64,000 bases of DNA from Frigidibacter sp. SD6-1 (lineage in GTDB: Bacteria; Pseudomonadota; Alphaproteobacteria; Rhodobacterales; Rhodobacteraceae): assembly GCF_030143255.1 (NCBI RefSeq), contig NZ_JARJNR010000001.1, positions 682,001 to 746,000 of the forward strand. The letters run 5' to 3'. Shown one piece after another: positions 52,708 to 62,008 of this stretch (positions are counted from its first letter, which is position 1; each line of letters starts with the position of its first letter). The position numbers and the translations under genes were made by a program. The notes under the pieces are model-generated. The model was given only the letters and a program-made list of their open reading frames with translations, was not told the origin of the DNA and searched no databases.

Positions 52708-55526
52708 GCCGCTCCTTTCCCGTCAGATGCCAAGGATTTTCGAAAATCCTTGGCAAAATCCTTCGAAGGATTTTGCCCGGGCAGAACCGGAAACTGCGGC
52801 TCGGCCATGTCCTTCGGCTCCACCCGCTCGACCCGCACCCGCAGGTCGAACCAAGCGGCCTGGCCAGTCACGGGGTCGGAATTCGACCAGCGCCGCCCGT
52901 CGCCGCGGTCTGGAAGAAGTTCGTCTATCAGGTGATTGAGAAGAAAGCCTTTTGTCGCCTCTGTCGCATCCTCGGACAGGGCCCATGCCCCCTTGCGCTT
53001 GCCGATCGCGTTCCAGGTCCAGACCGTATGATCATTCAGCGCCGCCATATGGGCGACCGGGACCACGATTTCGCCGGACGGCGAGGTCACCCGCGCCCAG
53101 TCTCCATCCTGAAAGCCCTGGGCCGACCAGACCGAAGTCGGCAGGTACAGGGGATTATGACCATGGATCTGGCGGAGCCAGGCATTCTGCGAGCCCCAGG
53201 AATGATACATCGCCATCGGTCTTTGGGTGATGGCGTGAAGGGGAAAGCTCGCGTCCCTTTCGGCGGCGGGATACCAGGTCGGAAGCGGATCCATCGTCGC
53301 GCGGATGCGGGTGCGCAGATGGTCGGGCGGCTGGCGCTCGTGATAACCTTCGGCGGCGAGTTGAAAGCGCCGCATCGGTTCGCAATACAGCTGGAAGAGG
53401 TAGGGTTGCGGCACATCGTAGAAGCCCATCCTCACAGCCCAATCCTGATAGGCCTTGTTCCAGGGCTTGAAGAAACGCGCCTCATGAGGAATTTCGGCTG
53501 CGTGGAAGCCGCCGCTCGCGATATAGGCGTTCAACTGGTTGGGGTTGGCTGCGCCGCGCCCCACCGCCCCGCCGTCGCCGCGCCAGCCGATCAAGGCGCC
53601 GATGCCGGGGCGGCGTTCGTGGCGCACGATATAATCGGCATAATCGCGGTACTTCGGCCGCCCGTCCTCGGTCACGAAGCCGGGCAGGCCAAGCCGCCCG
53701 CCGAGGTCGATCAGCACCGACTGGAAGCCGCGCACGTCCCTGTCCGGTTCGCTGACCGGCCAGCGGATCGCGTCGGCGGCATGGTCGGCCTCCGAAATCG
53801 GCCGGTCGAGAAGCGAGATGCAGTCGTGGCGTTCCAGATAGGTCGTGTCGGGCAGGACAAGGTCGGCATAGGCCACCATCTCGCTCGCGTAGGCGTCGGA
53901 ATAGATGATACGCGGGATCTTGTAGTCGCCGTTGCCGTCCCTGGCGGTCAGCATCGCCATGGTCTCGGCCGTGTTCATCGACGAATTCCAGGCCATGTTG
54001 GCCATGTAAAGCATCAATGTGTCGATCGGATAGGGATCGCCCGCTACCGCGTTCGAGATGACCATATGCATCATGCCATGGCAGGACAGCGGGTTTTCCC
54101 AGGTGAAGCCCTTGTCGATGCGGGCGGGCGTCTGGTCGTCGAGCTTCAGCGCCAGATGTTCGGGGCCCTGCGGAAAGCCCAGGTGCGGGCCATCGAGCGG
54201 GCGGCCGGGCATGAAATAGCTGTGCGGCGTGGGATGGGCATGGGCGGGCTTGGGGTAGGGCGGCTTGAAGCGGAAGCCGCCCGGCACCTCGACGGACCCC
54301 AGAAGGATCTGCAGGACATGCAGCGCGCGCGCCGTCTGAAAGCCGTTGGCATGGGCCGAAATGCCGCGCATCGCATGGAAGCTGACGGGGCGGCCGACCA
54401 TCCTTTCGTGCCGCTCGCCGCGGAAGTCGGTCCAGGGCTGGTCGATGGTGACGGGATGGTTGAAGGCGGCGTCGGCGATCTCGGCGGCAAGCGCGCGAAT
54501 GCGCGGGGCGGGAATGCCGCAGCGCTCGGCCACCGCCTCCGGCGCATGTTCGGGGGCAAGGTAGCGTTCCGCCATATGCTGAAAGACGGTCCGGCAACCT
54601 TTCCAGGTGGCGCCCAGATCAGGCCGCGCGCCCGGCTGGTCGTAGGGCGCGGGCTGGCCGGTCGCGCGGTCGATGACGATGGGCTTTCCCAGTTCGTCGC
54701 GGATCAGAAGGCCTTTCTCCTCGCCCTCGGTCTCGTCGATCAGGCAGGGGGCGTTCGTGTAACGAGCGAGGTAGTCGAGGTCGATCTGGCCTGCCAGAAG
54801 AAGCTCGTGGATGAGCGCGAGGATCAGGAGGCCGTCGGTGCCCGGCGTGATCCCGTACCAGTCGTCGGCCACCGCGCTATAGCCGGTGCGGACCGGATTG
54901 ACCGACAGGAAGCGCCCGCCCTGGGCCTTCAGCTTGCCGATGCCCATCTTGATCGGGTTCGAATCATGATCCTCGGCCACACCGAACATCACGTAAAGCC
55001 GCGTCCGGTCCCAGTCGGTCTGGCCGAATTCCCAGAAGGCGCCGCCCATCGTGTAGATGCCCGCCGCCGCCATGTTGACCGAACAGAAACCGCCGTGCGC
55101 GGCATAGTTCGGCGTGCCGAAATTCTGTGCCCAGAAGCTGGTGAAGCTCTGGCTCTGGTCGCGGCCGGTGAAGAAGGCGAGCTTTTCCGGCGCCGTGGCG
55201 CGCAGGGGGCCGAGCCACTGGACGGCAAGGCCAAGCGCCTCGTCCCAGGAAATCTCCTCGAAGGCCCCCGATCCTCGGGGGCCAACGCGTCGTAAGGGCG
55301 CGCGGAGCCGCGAGGGCGCGGTCACCTGCATGATGCCGGACGCGCCTTTGGCGCAAAGTACGCCCCTGTTCACCGGATGGTCGCGGTTGCCCTCGATATA
55401 GCTGACCTTGCCCGACTTCAGATGCACATTGATCCCGCAGCGGCAGGCACACATGTAACAGGTCGTCTGGCGGACCTCGTCGGAGACCTTCGGCGACCTG
55501 TCCAGTTCCGGTTCCCGCAGAATCAT
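52704..55526 (-). CDS. soeA: SoeA-type cytoplasmic molybdopterin oxidoreductase (sulfite dehydrogenase)
   Basis: A 940-residue DMSO-reductase-family catalytic subunit. The N-terminal [4Fe-4S] motif is C23-x2-C26-x3-C30...C58 (TTCYMCACRCG; GVLCAKG). Molybdopterin domains follow (GTPNYAAHGGFCSVNM, YADLVLPDTTYLERHD, and the C-terminal SWGSQNAWLRQIHG dinucleotide-binding part). There is no twin-arginine signal, which separates cytoplasmic sulfite dehydrogenase SoeA from exported DmsA or PsrA; this is the basis of the sulfite call. The C-terminal tail is encoded by two abutting palindromes. Start at 55526 (GGGGA five bases before) or 55538. Confidence 0.72.
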   Translation of the reverse strand: MILREPELDRSPKVSDEVRQTTCYMCACRCGINVHLKSGKVSYIEGNRDHPVNRGVLCAKGASGIMQVTAPSRLRAPLRRVGPRGSGAFEEISWDEALGLAVQWLGPLRATAPEKLAFFTGRDQSQSFTSFWAQNFGTPNYAAHGGFCSVNMAAAGIYTMGGAFWEFGQTDWDRTRLYVMFGVAEDHDSNPIKMGIGKLKAQGGRFLSVNPVRTGYSAVADDWYGITPGTDGLLILALIHELLLAGQIDLDYLARYTNAPCLIDETEGEEKGLLIRDELGKPIVIDRATGQPAPYDQPGARPDLGATWKGCRTVFQHMAERYLAPEHAPEAVAERCGIPAPRIRALAAEIADAAFNHPVTIDQPWTDFRGERHERMVGRPVSFHAMRGISAHANGFQTARALHVLQILLGSVEVPGGFRFKPPYPKPAHAHPTPHSYFMPGRPLDGPHLGFPQGPEHLALKLDDQTPARIDKGFTWENPLSCHGMMHMVISNAVAGDPYPIDTLMLYMANMAWNSSMNTAETMAMLTARDGNGDYKIPRIIYSDAYASEMVAYADLVLPDTTYLERHDCISLLDRPISEADHAADAIRWPVSEPDRDVRGFQSVLIDLGGRLGLPGFVTEDGRPKYRDYADYIVRHERRPGIGALIGWRGDGGAVGRGAANPNQLNAYIASGGFHAAEIPHEARFFKPWNKAYQDWAVRMGFYDVPQPYLFQLYCEPMRRFQLAAEGYHERQPPDHLRTRIRATMDPLPTWYPAAERDASFPLHAITQRPMAMYHSWGSQNAWLRQIHGHNPLYLPTSVWSAQGFQDGDWARVTSPSGEIVVPVAHMAALNDHTVWTWNAIGKRKGAWALSEDATEATKGFLLNHLIDELLPDRGDGRRWSNSDPVTGQAAWFDLRVRVERVEPKDMAEPQFPVLPGQNPSKDFAKDFRKSLASDGKGAA
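52729..52775. repeat. Two abutting perfect palindromes in the 3' end of soeA
   Basis: A 26-bp palindrome (52729-52754, half-site GCCAAGGATTTTC) shares its last base with a 22-bp palindrome (52754-52775, half-site CAAAATCCTTC). Both contain AAGGATTTT, so they are related. They encode the SoeA tail NPSKDFAKDFRKSLA just before the stop and the soeB ribosome site. Confidence 0.9.
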
Positions 55527-55599
55527 GCCTGTCCCCATTCGCCTCACTCTGATGTTCGGCGCGGCGGGGGCGCAATGCAATGGTTATGTCTGGACATAT

Positions 55600-55678
55600 G
55601 GGCCGCTCGTCAAGCCTTGCGGCTTTCCTCGCTTTGGTTGCCCGGCGAAGAGCCCTGCAAGGGGCGATGAGCCGCCCC
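55600..55678. repeat. Dispersed intergenic repeat, copy 5 (full dyad element)
   Basis: The left end GGGCCGCTCGTC pairs with the right end GATGAGCCGCCC, and inner CTTGC...CCTCGC faces GCGAAGAG...GCAAG. About 79 bases, ending five bases before the stop of the leftward Na/Pi gene and upstream of soeA. Confidence 0.75.
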
Positions 55679-55683
55679 TCCCG

Positions 55684-57348
55684 TCAGCCTTTCGCCCGGG
55701 TAAGGCGGCTCGACAGAAGGTCGCCGGTTTCCGACAGGATCGGATAGGCGACTTGGGTGAAGGAAGTGTTCACCTGCTTGAGCGCGCGGAGCGTTTCCTG
55801 ATGGATGTTCGAGGTTTCGATCGACTCGGTGCGGCCCTCCTTCAGCCGTTCGAGGTGCGAGCGTTGCAGCGCCTGTTCGATGTCGCGCACATGGTCCTTT
55901 TCCTCGACCAGCGCGCGGGCTGCGTCGGGATTGAGCGTCATCAGCACGTTGAGCGCCGCCTGCGCGTTCGACAGGACACGGTCGTGGAAATCGGCGATCT
56001 CTCGCTGGCCGGTTTCGGAGAAGCTCAGGCCATCCTGATCCAGTCGTTGGGCGAGTGTGAGCATGGTCTGGCTGATCACGTTGCCTGCGGTTTCAAGGTT
56101 GACCGCCATTTCGGCGAGGTCGAGCGCCTTGTGGCGCATCTCGTCGCTGATGTCGGCGCGCTGCAGCTTGGCCAGGTAGAGCTTGGCATCAAGGTGGATT
56201 CGGTCGACCTCCTCTTCCTTGCGGCGGATCGCTTCGGCGGCGATTGCGTCCCAGGCGGAATAAAGGCCGGTGACCGCGCGCAGCATCGCCTCGACCTGTT
56301 CGCCCATCTGAAGGATCTCACGCGCGGCGCAGGCGAGCGCGCGGCCGGGGGTGGCGAGAGCGGCGGGGTCGAGTGCGCTGACACGGTCGAGGTGCGCGGG
56401 CTGGGCGGGCGGCGCGACCAGCCGGTCGGCGATCTTCATCAGCGGGCCGGTGAAGGGAAGGGCCAGAAGCAGGATGGCGAGGTTGAAAAGGAGGTGCAGG
56501 TTGATGACCTGCCGCGCGGGGCTGGCGCCGATCGCGTCGAGCGGCAGTTGCAGCATCGACAGGGCGAGAAGCGCCAGAAGCGCGCCGCCCCCGCGCACGA
56601 TCAGGTTCGCCATCACCACCCGCCGCGCCGCGATGTCGGAGCCGAGCGTCAGCATGAAGGCGATGAAGGAGCCGCCGAGATTGGCGCCAAGCACCATCGC
56701 CGCCCCGGCGCTGACCGGCAGGACATGCGAGGCCGAAAGCGTCACGAAGAGAAGGACGGCCGCGACCGAGGAATGGACCGCCCAGGCGAAAAGCGCGCCG
56801 AGCGCGAAGGCAGTCAGGGGATCGCCGCCCAGATAGGCAAGCGCCGCCATCACGCCCTTGGCCTCGCGCAGGGGCTCGGTTGCGTCGCGGATCATCGAGA
56901 GCGAGACGAAGATCAGCGCAAGCCCGATCAGCACCCGACCCGCCATCCGCCATTCGCGCGCGGTGGACTTCTGGAATATCGCGACACCGCCGACCAGAAG
57001 GACGGGTACAAGCCAGTCGGCGCGAGCGACAAGGAGCTGGGCGACGATGGCCGAGCCGAGATCGCCGCCGAGAAGGACGGCGAGGCCCGCCGTCGCTGCA
57101 AGCGTTCCGGCCGCGACGAAATTCGAGGTGAGGATCGCGACCGCCGTCGAACTTTGCAGCACCACCGCCGCGCCGGTTCCGGCGAGCGCCGCCGCAATCC
57201 GGTTCTGGCCGCCCCGTCTCAGCCAGGCGCGCAGCTGGACGGCCCAGCCCCGCTCGACCCCCGTCCTGACCAGCCGGACCGCCCAGATGAGAAGGGCGGC
57301 GGCCCCGGCGACATGGAGTACGAAGAGCAGCGGCGAGGTTTCGGGCAT
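55684..57348 (-). CDS. Na+/phosphate cotransporter family protein with PhoU-like tail
   Basis: 554 residues. Two Na/Pi-cotransporter membrane repeats carry the QSS motifs (AAVVLQSSTAVAILTSNFVAAG; then AVHSSVAAVLLFVTLSAS), followed by a PhoU-like helical cytoplasmic region (residues about 340-540). Family members move phosphate with sodium or regulate phosphate balance. A single leftward gene. Confidence 0.88.
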   Translation of the reverse strand: MPETSPLLFVLHVAGAAALLIWAVRLVRTGVERGWAVQLRAWLRRGGQNRIAAALAGTGAAVVLQSSTAVAILTSNFVAAGTLAATAGLAVLLGGDLGSAIVAQLLVARADWLVPVLLVGGVAIFQKSTAREWRMAGRVLIGLALIFVSLSMIRDATEPLREAKGVMAALAYLGGDPLTAFALGALFAWAVHSSVAAVLLFVTLSASHVLPVSAGAAMVLGANLGGSFIAFMLTLGSDIAARRVVMANLIVRGGGALLALLALSMLQLPLDAIGASPARQVINLHLLFNLAILLLALPFTGPLMKIADRLVAPPAQPAHLDRVSALDPAALATPGRALACAAREILQMGEQVEAMLRAVTGLYSAWDAIAAEAIRRKEEEVDRIHLDAKLYLAKLQRADISDEMRHKALDLAEMAVNLETAGNVISQTMLTLAQRLDQDGLSFSETGQREIADFHDRVLSNAQAALNVLMTLNPDAARALVEEKDHVRDIEQALQRSHLERLKEGRTESIETSNIHQETLRALKQVNTSFTQVAYPILSETGDLLSSRLTRAKG

Positions 57349-57509
57349 GGGGCGCGGATCCTTTCGACTCAGTGGGTCACCGGAAATGTCATAAAACTGT
57401 TACAATCACGGACCGCTGCCCGGCGCAACGGAGCGCGGGCGGAAATTCGTGGTAACCTACAGATATCCCGCCCGGTTGACAGCGGCGCAACAGCGGTCAA
57501 TCTCGGCGC

Positions 57510-58162
57510 ATGTCGGACCTTGCCCAGGACTTTGAGAAAACCGGACGGCTGTGGCTGCGCGCCGCGCTGTCGGCTTCGGAGGTCGAATCGTTCGTTCGCT
57601 GTTTCGCACAGGATGGCAGGCCCGGCGCGCGGCTTGATCTGGACGAGGCCTTCGCGCCCGGCGCGCCGCTTGCCCGGGCGCTTGCACCCGTGGTGGGTAA
57701 GGCACGGGCGGTGCGTGCGGTCGCCTTCGACAAAGGCGCGAAGGCAAACTGGGGCGCGCCCTGGCATCAGGACCGAATAATTGCCGTCAGGGGGCGGCAT
57801 GAGGTGCCGGGCTATGGCAACTGGTCCTGCAAGGGTGGCACTTGGCATTGCGAGCCGCCGCTGGCGCTTCTGCAGGGCATGTTCTTTGTGCGGCTGCACG
57901 TCGATCCGGCTCATGCCGACAATGGCCCGATGGAGATCGCGGTCGGCAGCCATCTGGCGGGGGCCGTGCGCGACAGCGAGGCGGAAGCGCGCGCGGCGGA
58001 CCATGCGCAGGAGTCTGCCTTGGCGCGCCTGGCGACATTCTGGTGCTTCACATGCTGACGCTCCATCGCTCGCGCCCGGCGCGCGTGGCGACCACGAGGC
58101 GTGTCCTGAGGATCGACTATGCCGCGGGTGGGCTGCCCGCGCCCCTCGACTGGGCGGCGTGA
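57510..58162 (+). pseudogene. Phytanoyl-CoA dioxygenase family gene, frameshifted
   Basis: The first frame (57510-58058) gives an Fe(II)/2-oxoglutarate oxygenase with the iron motif WHQDR (H86, D88) but ends abruptly at TFWCFTC. The expected C-terminus, GDILVLHMLTLHRSRPA with the distal iron His and the 2-oxoglutarate Arg, is in the frame one base earlier and continues to 58162 (ending LDWAA). The switch falls around 58,005-58,025 and implies a one-base deletion. Without frameshifting the product lacks its third iron ligand. It could be a true pseudogene, a sequencing error or a recoding site. LysR follows three bases later. Confidence 0.8.
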
Positions 58163-58165
58163 CCG

Positions 58166-59068
58166 ATGGCCTTCACGCTCCGCCAGTTGCAGTTCTTCGT
58201 CGCCGCCGCCGGACAGGCCTCGGTCTCGGGTGCTGCGCGGGCGCTGTCGATCTCTCAATCCTCGGTGACCGAGGCGATCCAGGCGCTGGAGGACGATCTG
58301 GGCGTCACGCTTTTCGAGAGGAAGGCGCGGGGGCTGGAACTGACGCACAAGGGGTCGCTCTTCCTGCGTCACGCCACCCAGATCCTTGCCGATGTCTCGA
58401 CCGCGCGCATGGCCTTTCGCGAGGAAACCGGCGATCTGGGCGGCGCTTTGTCGCTGGGCGTCACCTCGCTGGTCGCGGGCTATGTTCTGTCTGACATTCT
58501 CTCGCGTTTCCGCCGCGCCTTCCCCAAGGTCGAGGTCACGGCGGTCGAGGACAATGCCGACTATCTGCAGCATCTTCTGATCGGCGGCGAACTGGATGTG
58601 GCGGTCGTCCTGACCTCTTCCATCCGTGACCGGGCGGCGATGCAGGTGGAATCGCTTCTGGTCTCGCCCTATCGGCTGTGGCTGCCCACGGGGCACCGGC
58701 TGAACGAGGCAGAAGCGATCACGCTTGACGATCTGGCGGGCGAGCAGCTGATCGTGCTGACCGTGGACGAGATCGAGGAATCGACGCGGCGACTGATGGC
58801 GGCCCTGTCGGTCAAGCCCGACATCGCCTTCCGCACCCGGTCGGTCGAGGCGGTGCGGTCGCTGGTCGCGACCGGGGCGGGGGTGGCGCTTCTGCCCTCG
58901 CTCGTCTACCGGCCCTGGTCTCTGGAGGGCGACCGGATCGAAATCCGCGACGTGTCGGGCGATCTGCCGTCGGTGCAGGTGGGGCTGGTCTGGCGCAAGG
59001 GCGCGCCGCTGTCGCAGGTGGCACGGAATTTCATCCGTGCGGCGCAAAGCGCGGTGCCGGAGCGCTGA
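58166..59068 (+). CDS. LysR-family transcriptional regulator
   Basis: 300 residues: an N-terminal HTH (FTLRQLQFFVAAAGQASVSGAARALSISQSSVTEAIQALEDDLGVTLFER) and a periplasmic-binding-like effector domain. It directly follows the oxygenase gene in the same direction, so the two may be co-transcribed; targets could be the downstream NTF2-like and polyamine-type genes. Effector unknown. Confidence 0.9.
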   Translation: MAFTLRQLQFFVAAAGQASVSGAARALSISQSSVTEAIQALEDDLGVTLFERKARGLELTHKGSLFLRHATQILADVSTARMAFREETGDLGGALSLGVTSLVAGYVLSDILSRFRRAFPKVEVTAVEDNADYLQHLLIGGELDVAVVLTSSIRDRAAMQVESLLVSPYRLWLPTGHRLNEAEAITLDDLAGEQLIVLTVDEIEESTRRLMAALSVKPDIAFRTRSVEAVRSLVATGAGVALLPSLVYRPWSLEGDRIEIRDVSGDLPSVQVGLVWRKGAPLSQVARNFIRAAQSAVPER

Positions 59069-59081
59069 GGCGCCGCGGGCA

Positions 59082-59115
59082 GGCCGCTCGTCGAGCCCTG
59101 CGCGCTCTCCTCGCT
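59082..59115 (+). repeat. Dispersed intergenic repeat, copy 6 (half element)
   Basis: GGCCGCTCGTCGAGCCC, TGCG, CTCTCCTCGCT, starting 14 bases after the LysR stop. It is nearly the same as copy 2 at 17254. Confidence 0.65.
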
Positions 59116-59253
59116 TATGCAAGGCGCCCGCACCCATCGGAAAAACCGATTTCTCCGTTCTTTGTTTTGATATTGCGATTGATCCTTGGCGGGCGCAGAC
59201 TTTCGGCGATGTCTGGGGGCGCCAGATGCGCCCGTTACATCCTGGGGGAAAAG

Positions 59254-59739
59254 ATGAGCTTCATTTCGCAGTCGTTCCGCGCCGCCGCTGTCGTCGGCGC
59301 CTGCCTGTTGTCCACCGGCGCCTTCGCGCAGGATGCGCTGTCGGTCGTCACCGGCTATCTCGCCGCCTGGAATGCCCATGACGGTGCGGCGGCGGCGGAA
59401 TTCTTCGCCGACAACGGCAGCTATTACGACGCCTCGGTCGGTACGCCGGTCGAGGGCAGGGAAGCGGCGAAAACCCAGGTGATCGACGCTTTCCTGAACG
59501 CCGCGCCGGATGCGGTCTGGGCGATGGACGGCGATCCGATCGTCGCGGGCGATGCGGTCGCCTTCGAATGGACTTTCTCGGGTACCAACAGCGGTGCCTG
59601 GGCGGACGGCACTGAGGCAACCGGCAAGAGCTTCAGTTTCCACGGCGCCTCGGTCTTCCGGATCGAGGGCGGCAAGATCGCGCACCAGGCGGATTACTAC
59701 GACGCGCTTGGTTTCTACAAACAGCTCGGGCTTATGTGA
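59254..59739 (+). CDS. Secreted NTF2/SnoaL-like protein
   Basis: 161 residues with a Sec signal (MSFISQSFRAAAVVGACLLSTGAFA) and a SnoaL-like cone fold (VVTGYLAAWNAHDGAAAAEFFADNGSYYD at the start; HGASVFRIEGGKIAHQADYYDALGFYKQLG at the end). Relatives include ester cyclases and hydratases, many non-enzymatic. GGGGGAAAAG precedes the ATG. It lies 28 bases before the binding-protein gene, so is likely in that operon. Confidence 0.82.
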   Translation: MSFISQSFRAAAVVGACLLSTGAFAQDALSVVTGYLAAWNAHDGAAAAEFFADNGSYYDASVGTPVEGREAAKTQVIDAFLNAAPDAVWAMDGDPIVAGDAVAFEWTFSGTNSGAWADGTEATGKSFSFHGASVFRIEGGKIAHQADYYDALGFYKQLGLM

Positions 59740-59767
59740 GCGACCCGGGCAAACAGGGAGACGGCTG

Positions 59768-60919
59768 ATGAAAAAGATCCTGATTTCCACCACGATCCTT
59801 GCGTTTGCGGCATCAAATGCCGCTGTCGCACAGATGACGGCGGTGGGCGACGGCGAGGGTGAACTCTCCATCGTCGCCTGGCCGGGCTATATCGAGCGGG
59901 GCGAGACAGACAAGGCCTATGACTGGGTGACGAAGTTCGAGGAGGCGACGGGCTGCAAGGTCTCGGTCAAGACGGCGAATACGTCCGACGAGATGGTCGC
60001 GCTGATGAACGAGGGGGGCTTCGACCTTGTCACCGCCTCGGGCGACGCCTCGCTCAGGCTGGTTGCGGGCGGGCGCGTTCAGGCGGTCAACACCGACCTC
60101 ATCCCTTCCTGGTCGAAGATCGACGAGCGGCTGCAGAACGGCGCCTGGTTCACAGTGGATGGCACGCATTATGGCGTGCCCTACCAGTGGGGGCCGAACG
60201 TGCTGATGTACAATACCCAGACCTTCCCCGAGGCGCCGAAGAGCTGGTCGGTGGTGTTCGAGGAGCAGACCCTGCCGGACGGCAAGTCGAACAAGGGCCG
60301 CGTGCAGGCCTATGACGGGCCGATCCATATCGCCGACGCCGCGCAGTACCTGATGGCGCACAAGCCGGAACTCGGCATCACCTCGCCTTACGAGCTGAAC
60401 GAGGATCAGTACAAGGCGGCGCTCGACCTTCTGCGTCAGCAGCGCGAACTGGTCGGCCGCTACTGGCATGACGCCTTCATCCAGATCGACGATTTCAAGA
60501 ACGAGGGCGTCGTCGCCTCCGGCTCCTGGCCGTTCCAGGTCGGGCTTCTGGCGGGCGAGGGCCAGCCGGTCGCCTCGACGATCCCGGAAGAGGGTGCGAC
60601 GGGCTGGGCCGACACGACGATGCTGGCGACCGACGCCAAGCATCCGAACTGCGCCTACAAGTGGATGGAACATACGTTGTCCTCGAATCTGCAATCCGAC
60701 CTGTCGGTCTGGTTCGGGTCGGTCCCGGTGACGCCCGCCTCCTGCACCGACGGGTCGGGCATGCAGACCGTCGAGGGCTGCACGGCGAACGGTCTGGATG
60801 ATTTCGACAAGATCCGCTTCTGGACAACGCCGGTCGCCAATTGCAGCCAGGGCGAGGGCGCCTGCGTGCCCTACTATCGCTGGGTGTCGGACTATATCGG
60901 CGTGATCGGCGGACGCTGA
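59768..60919 (+). CDS. Polyamine-type ABC transporter substrate-binding protein (YdcS/PotD-like)
   Basis: 383 residues. A signal peptide (MKKILISTTILAFAASNAAVA) precedes a class D binding protein: GELSIVAWPGYIERG, SDEMVALMNEGGFDLVTASGD, GVPYQWGPNVLMYN. Spermidine/putrescine receptors carry these segments. GGGAG precedes the ATG. First transport gene of a YdcSTUVW-like cluster that ends in an aminoaldehyde dehydrogenase. Confidence 0.88.
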   Translation: MKKILISTTILAFAASNAAVAQMTAVGDGEGELSIVAWPGYIERGETDKAYDWVTKFEEATGCKVSVKTANTSDEMVALMNEGGFDLVTASGDASLRLVAGGRVQAVNTDLIPSWSKIDERLQNGAWFTVDGTHYGVPYQWGPNVLMYNTQTFPEAPKSWSVVFEEQTLPDGKSNKGRVQAYDGPIHIADAAQYLMAHKPELGITSPYELNEDQYKAALDLLRQQRELVGRYWHDAFIQIDDFKNEGVVASGSWPFQVGLLAGEGQPVASTIPEEGATGWADTTMLATDAKHPNCAYKWMEHTLSSNLQSDLSVWFGSVPVTPASCTDGSGMQTVEGCTANGLDDFDKIRFWTTPVANCSQGEGACVPYYRWVSDYIGVIGGR

Positions 60920-60930
60920 GCTTTGAACCC

Positions 60931-60958
60931 GTAGGATGGGCAATATTGCCCATCCTAC
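60931..60958. repeat. 28-bp perfect palindrome between binding-protein and ATPase genes
   Basis: Half-site GTAGGATGGGCAAT followed by its exact complement, no spacer. It lies 12 bases after the binding-protein stop, as a REP-like hairpin that could protect the upstream message. The GTAGG(A/G)TGGGCAAT type is, from memory, a common intergenic palindrome in proteobacteria. Confidence 0.85.
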
Positions 60959-61015
60959 AGCCTGACGCGCCGGACGCGGTCCGGGGCGCTTTTTTCCTGC
61001 ATCCGGACCGTGCCC

Positions 61016-62008
61016 ATGATCCCTGCCGTCGAATTCCGCTCCGTCTCGCGCCATTTCGGTGCGGTGAAGGCCGTCGACAAGGTCGACCTCACGATCGAGG
61101 AAGGCTCGTTCTTCGCCATGCTCGGGCCGTCGGGGTCGGGCAAGACCACCTGCCTCAGGCTGATTTCGGGGTTCGAGAGCCCGACGGCGGGCGAGATCCG
61201 CATCTTCGGTGAGGCGAGCGGCGCGGTGCCGCCGAACCGGCGCAATGTGAACACGGTCTTTCAGGACTACGCGCTCTTTCCCCACATGAACGTGCGCGAC
61301 AATGTAGCCTACGGGCTGATGGTCAAGGGCGTGGGACGATCCGCCCGCCATGCCAAGGCGGAAGAGATGCTGGCGCTTGTCCATCTCGACGGGTTCGGCG
61401 AGCGCAAGCCCGCGCAGCTTTCCGGCGGCCAGCGCCAGCGGGTGGCGCTTGCCCGGGCGCTGGTGAACGAGCCGAAGGTGCTGCTTCTCGACGAACCTCT
61501 CGGTGCGCTCGACCTGAAGCTGCGCGAGGCGATGCAGGACGAACTGAAAAGCCTGCAGCAAAGGCTTGGCATCACTTTCGTCTTCGTCACCCATGATCAG
61601 GGCGAGGCGCTTTCCATGGCCGACCGGGTCGCGGTCTTCGCCGATGGCCGGGTGGCGCAGGTCGGCACGCCCGCCGAGATATACGAACAGCCCGCCAACC
61701 GGTTCGTCGCCGATTTCGTCGGCTGCTCGAACGTCCTGCCGCCCGATCAGACCCAACGGTTCGGCGGCCCGGCCCGCTGGGCGAGCCTCAGGCCCGAGGC
61801 GATCCGGCTGGACCCCGGGCAGGGCGGCACGGTGCGCGGCCGCGTCACCGGCTTGCGATACCTCGGCGCCGCGACACGGGTTGTACTTGATTGCGGCGGC
61901 CACGAACTGGCCGCCCAGATCCCCGCCGGGGCCGCCGTCCCGGCCGTGGGCGAGGAGGTGGGCCTCGGCTGGCAGGTCCAGTCCCTTCACCTGATGGAGA
62001 AGGAATGA
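61016..62008 (+). CDS. Polyamine-type ABC transporter ATPase (PotA/YdcT-like)
   Basis: 330 residues. Walker A GPSGSGKTTCL, Q-loop NTVFQDYALFPHM, signature LSGGQRQRVALAR, Walker B VLLLDEPLGALDL, HDQGEAL, and a C-terminal TOBE-like regulatory domain (ASLRPEAIRL; GHELAAQIPAG). ATG at 61016 preferred; GTG at 61010 is possible. Its stop overlaps the first permease start. Confidence 0.92.
   Translation: MIPAVEFRSVSRHFGAVKAVDKVDLTIEEGSFFAMLGPSGSGKTTCLRLISGFESPTAGEIRIFGEASGAVPPNRRNVNTVFQDYALFPHMNVRDNVAYGLMVKGVGRSARHAKAEEMLALVHLDGFGERKPAQLSGGQRQRVALARALVNEPKVLLLDEPLGALDLKLREAMQDELKSLQQRLGITFVFVTHDQGEALSMADRVAVFADGRVAQVGTPAEIYEQPANRFVADFVGCSNVLPPDQTQRFGGPARWASLRPEAIRLDPGQGGTVRGRVTGLRYLGAATRVVLDCGGHELAAQIPAGAAVPAVGEEVGLGWQVQSLHLMEKE

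Noticed and set aside
57980-58060. Programmed -1 frameshift in the dioxygenase gene
   Set aside because: No slippery heptamer of the X-XXY-YYZ type is visible at the frame switch, so a simple deletion or sequencing error is favoured.
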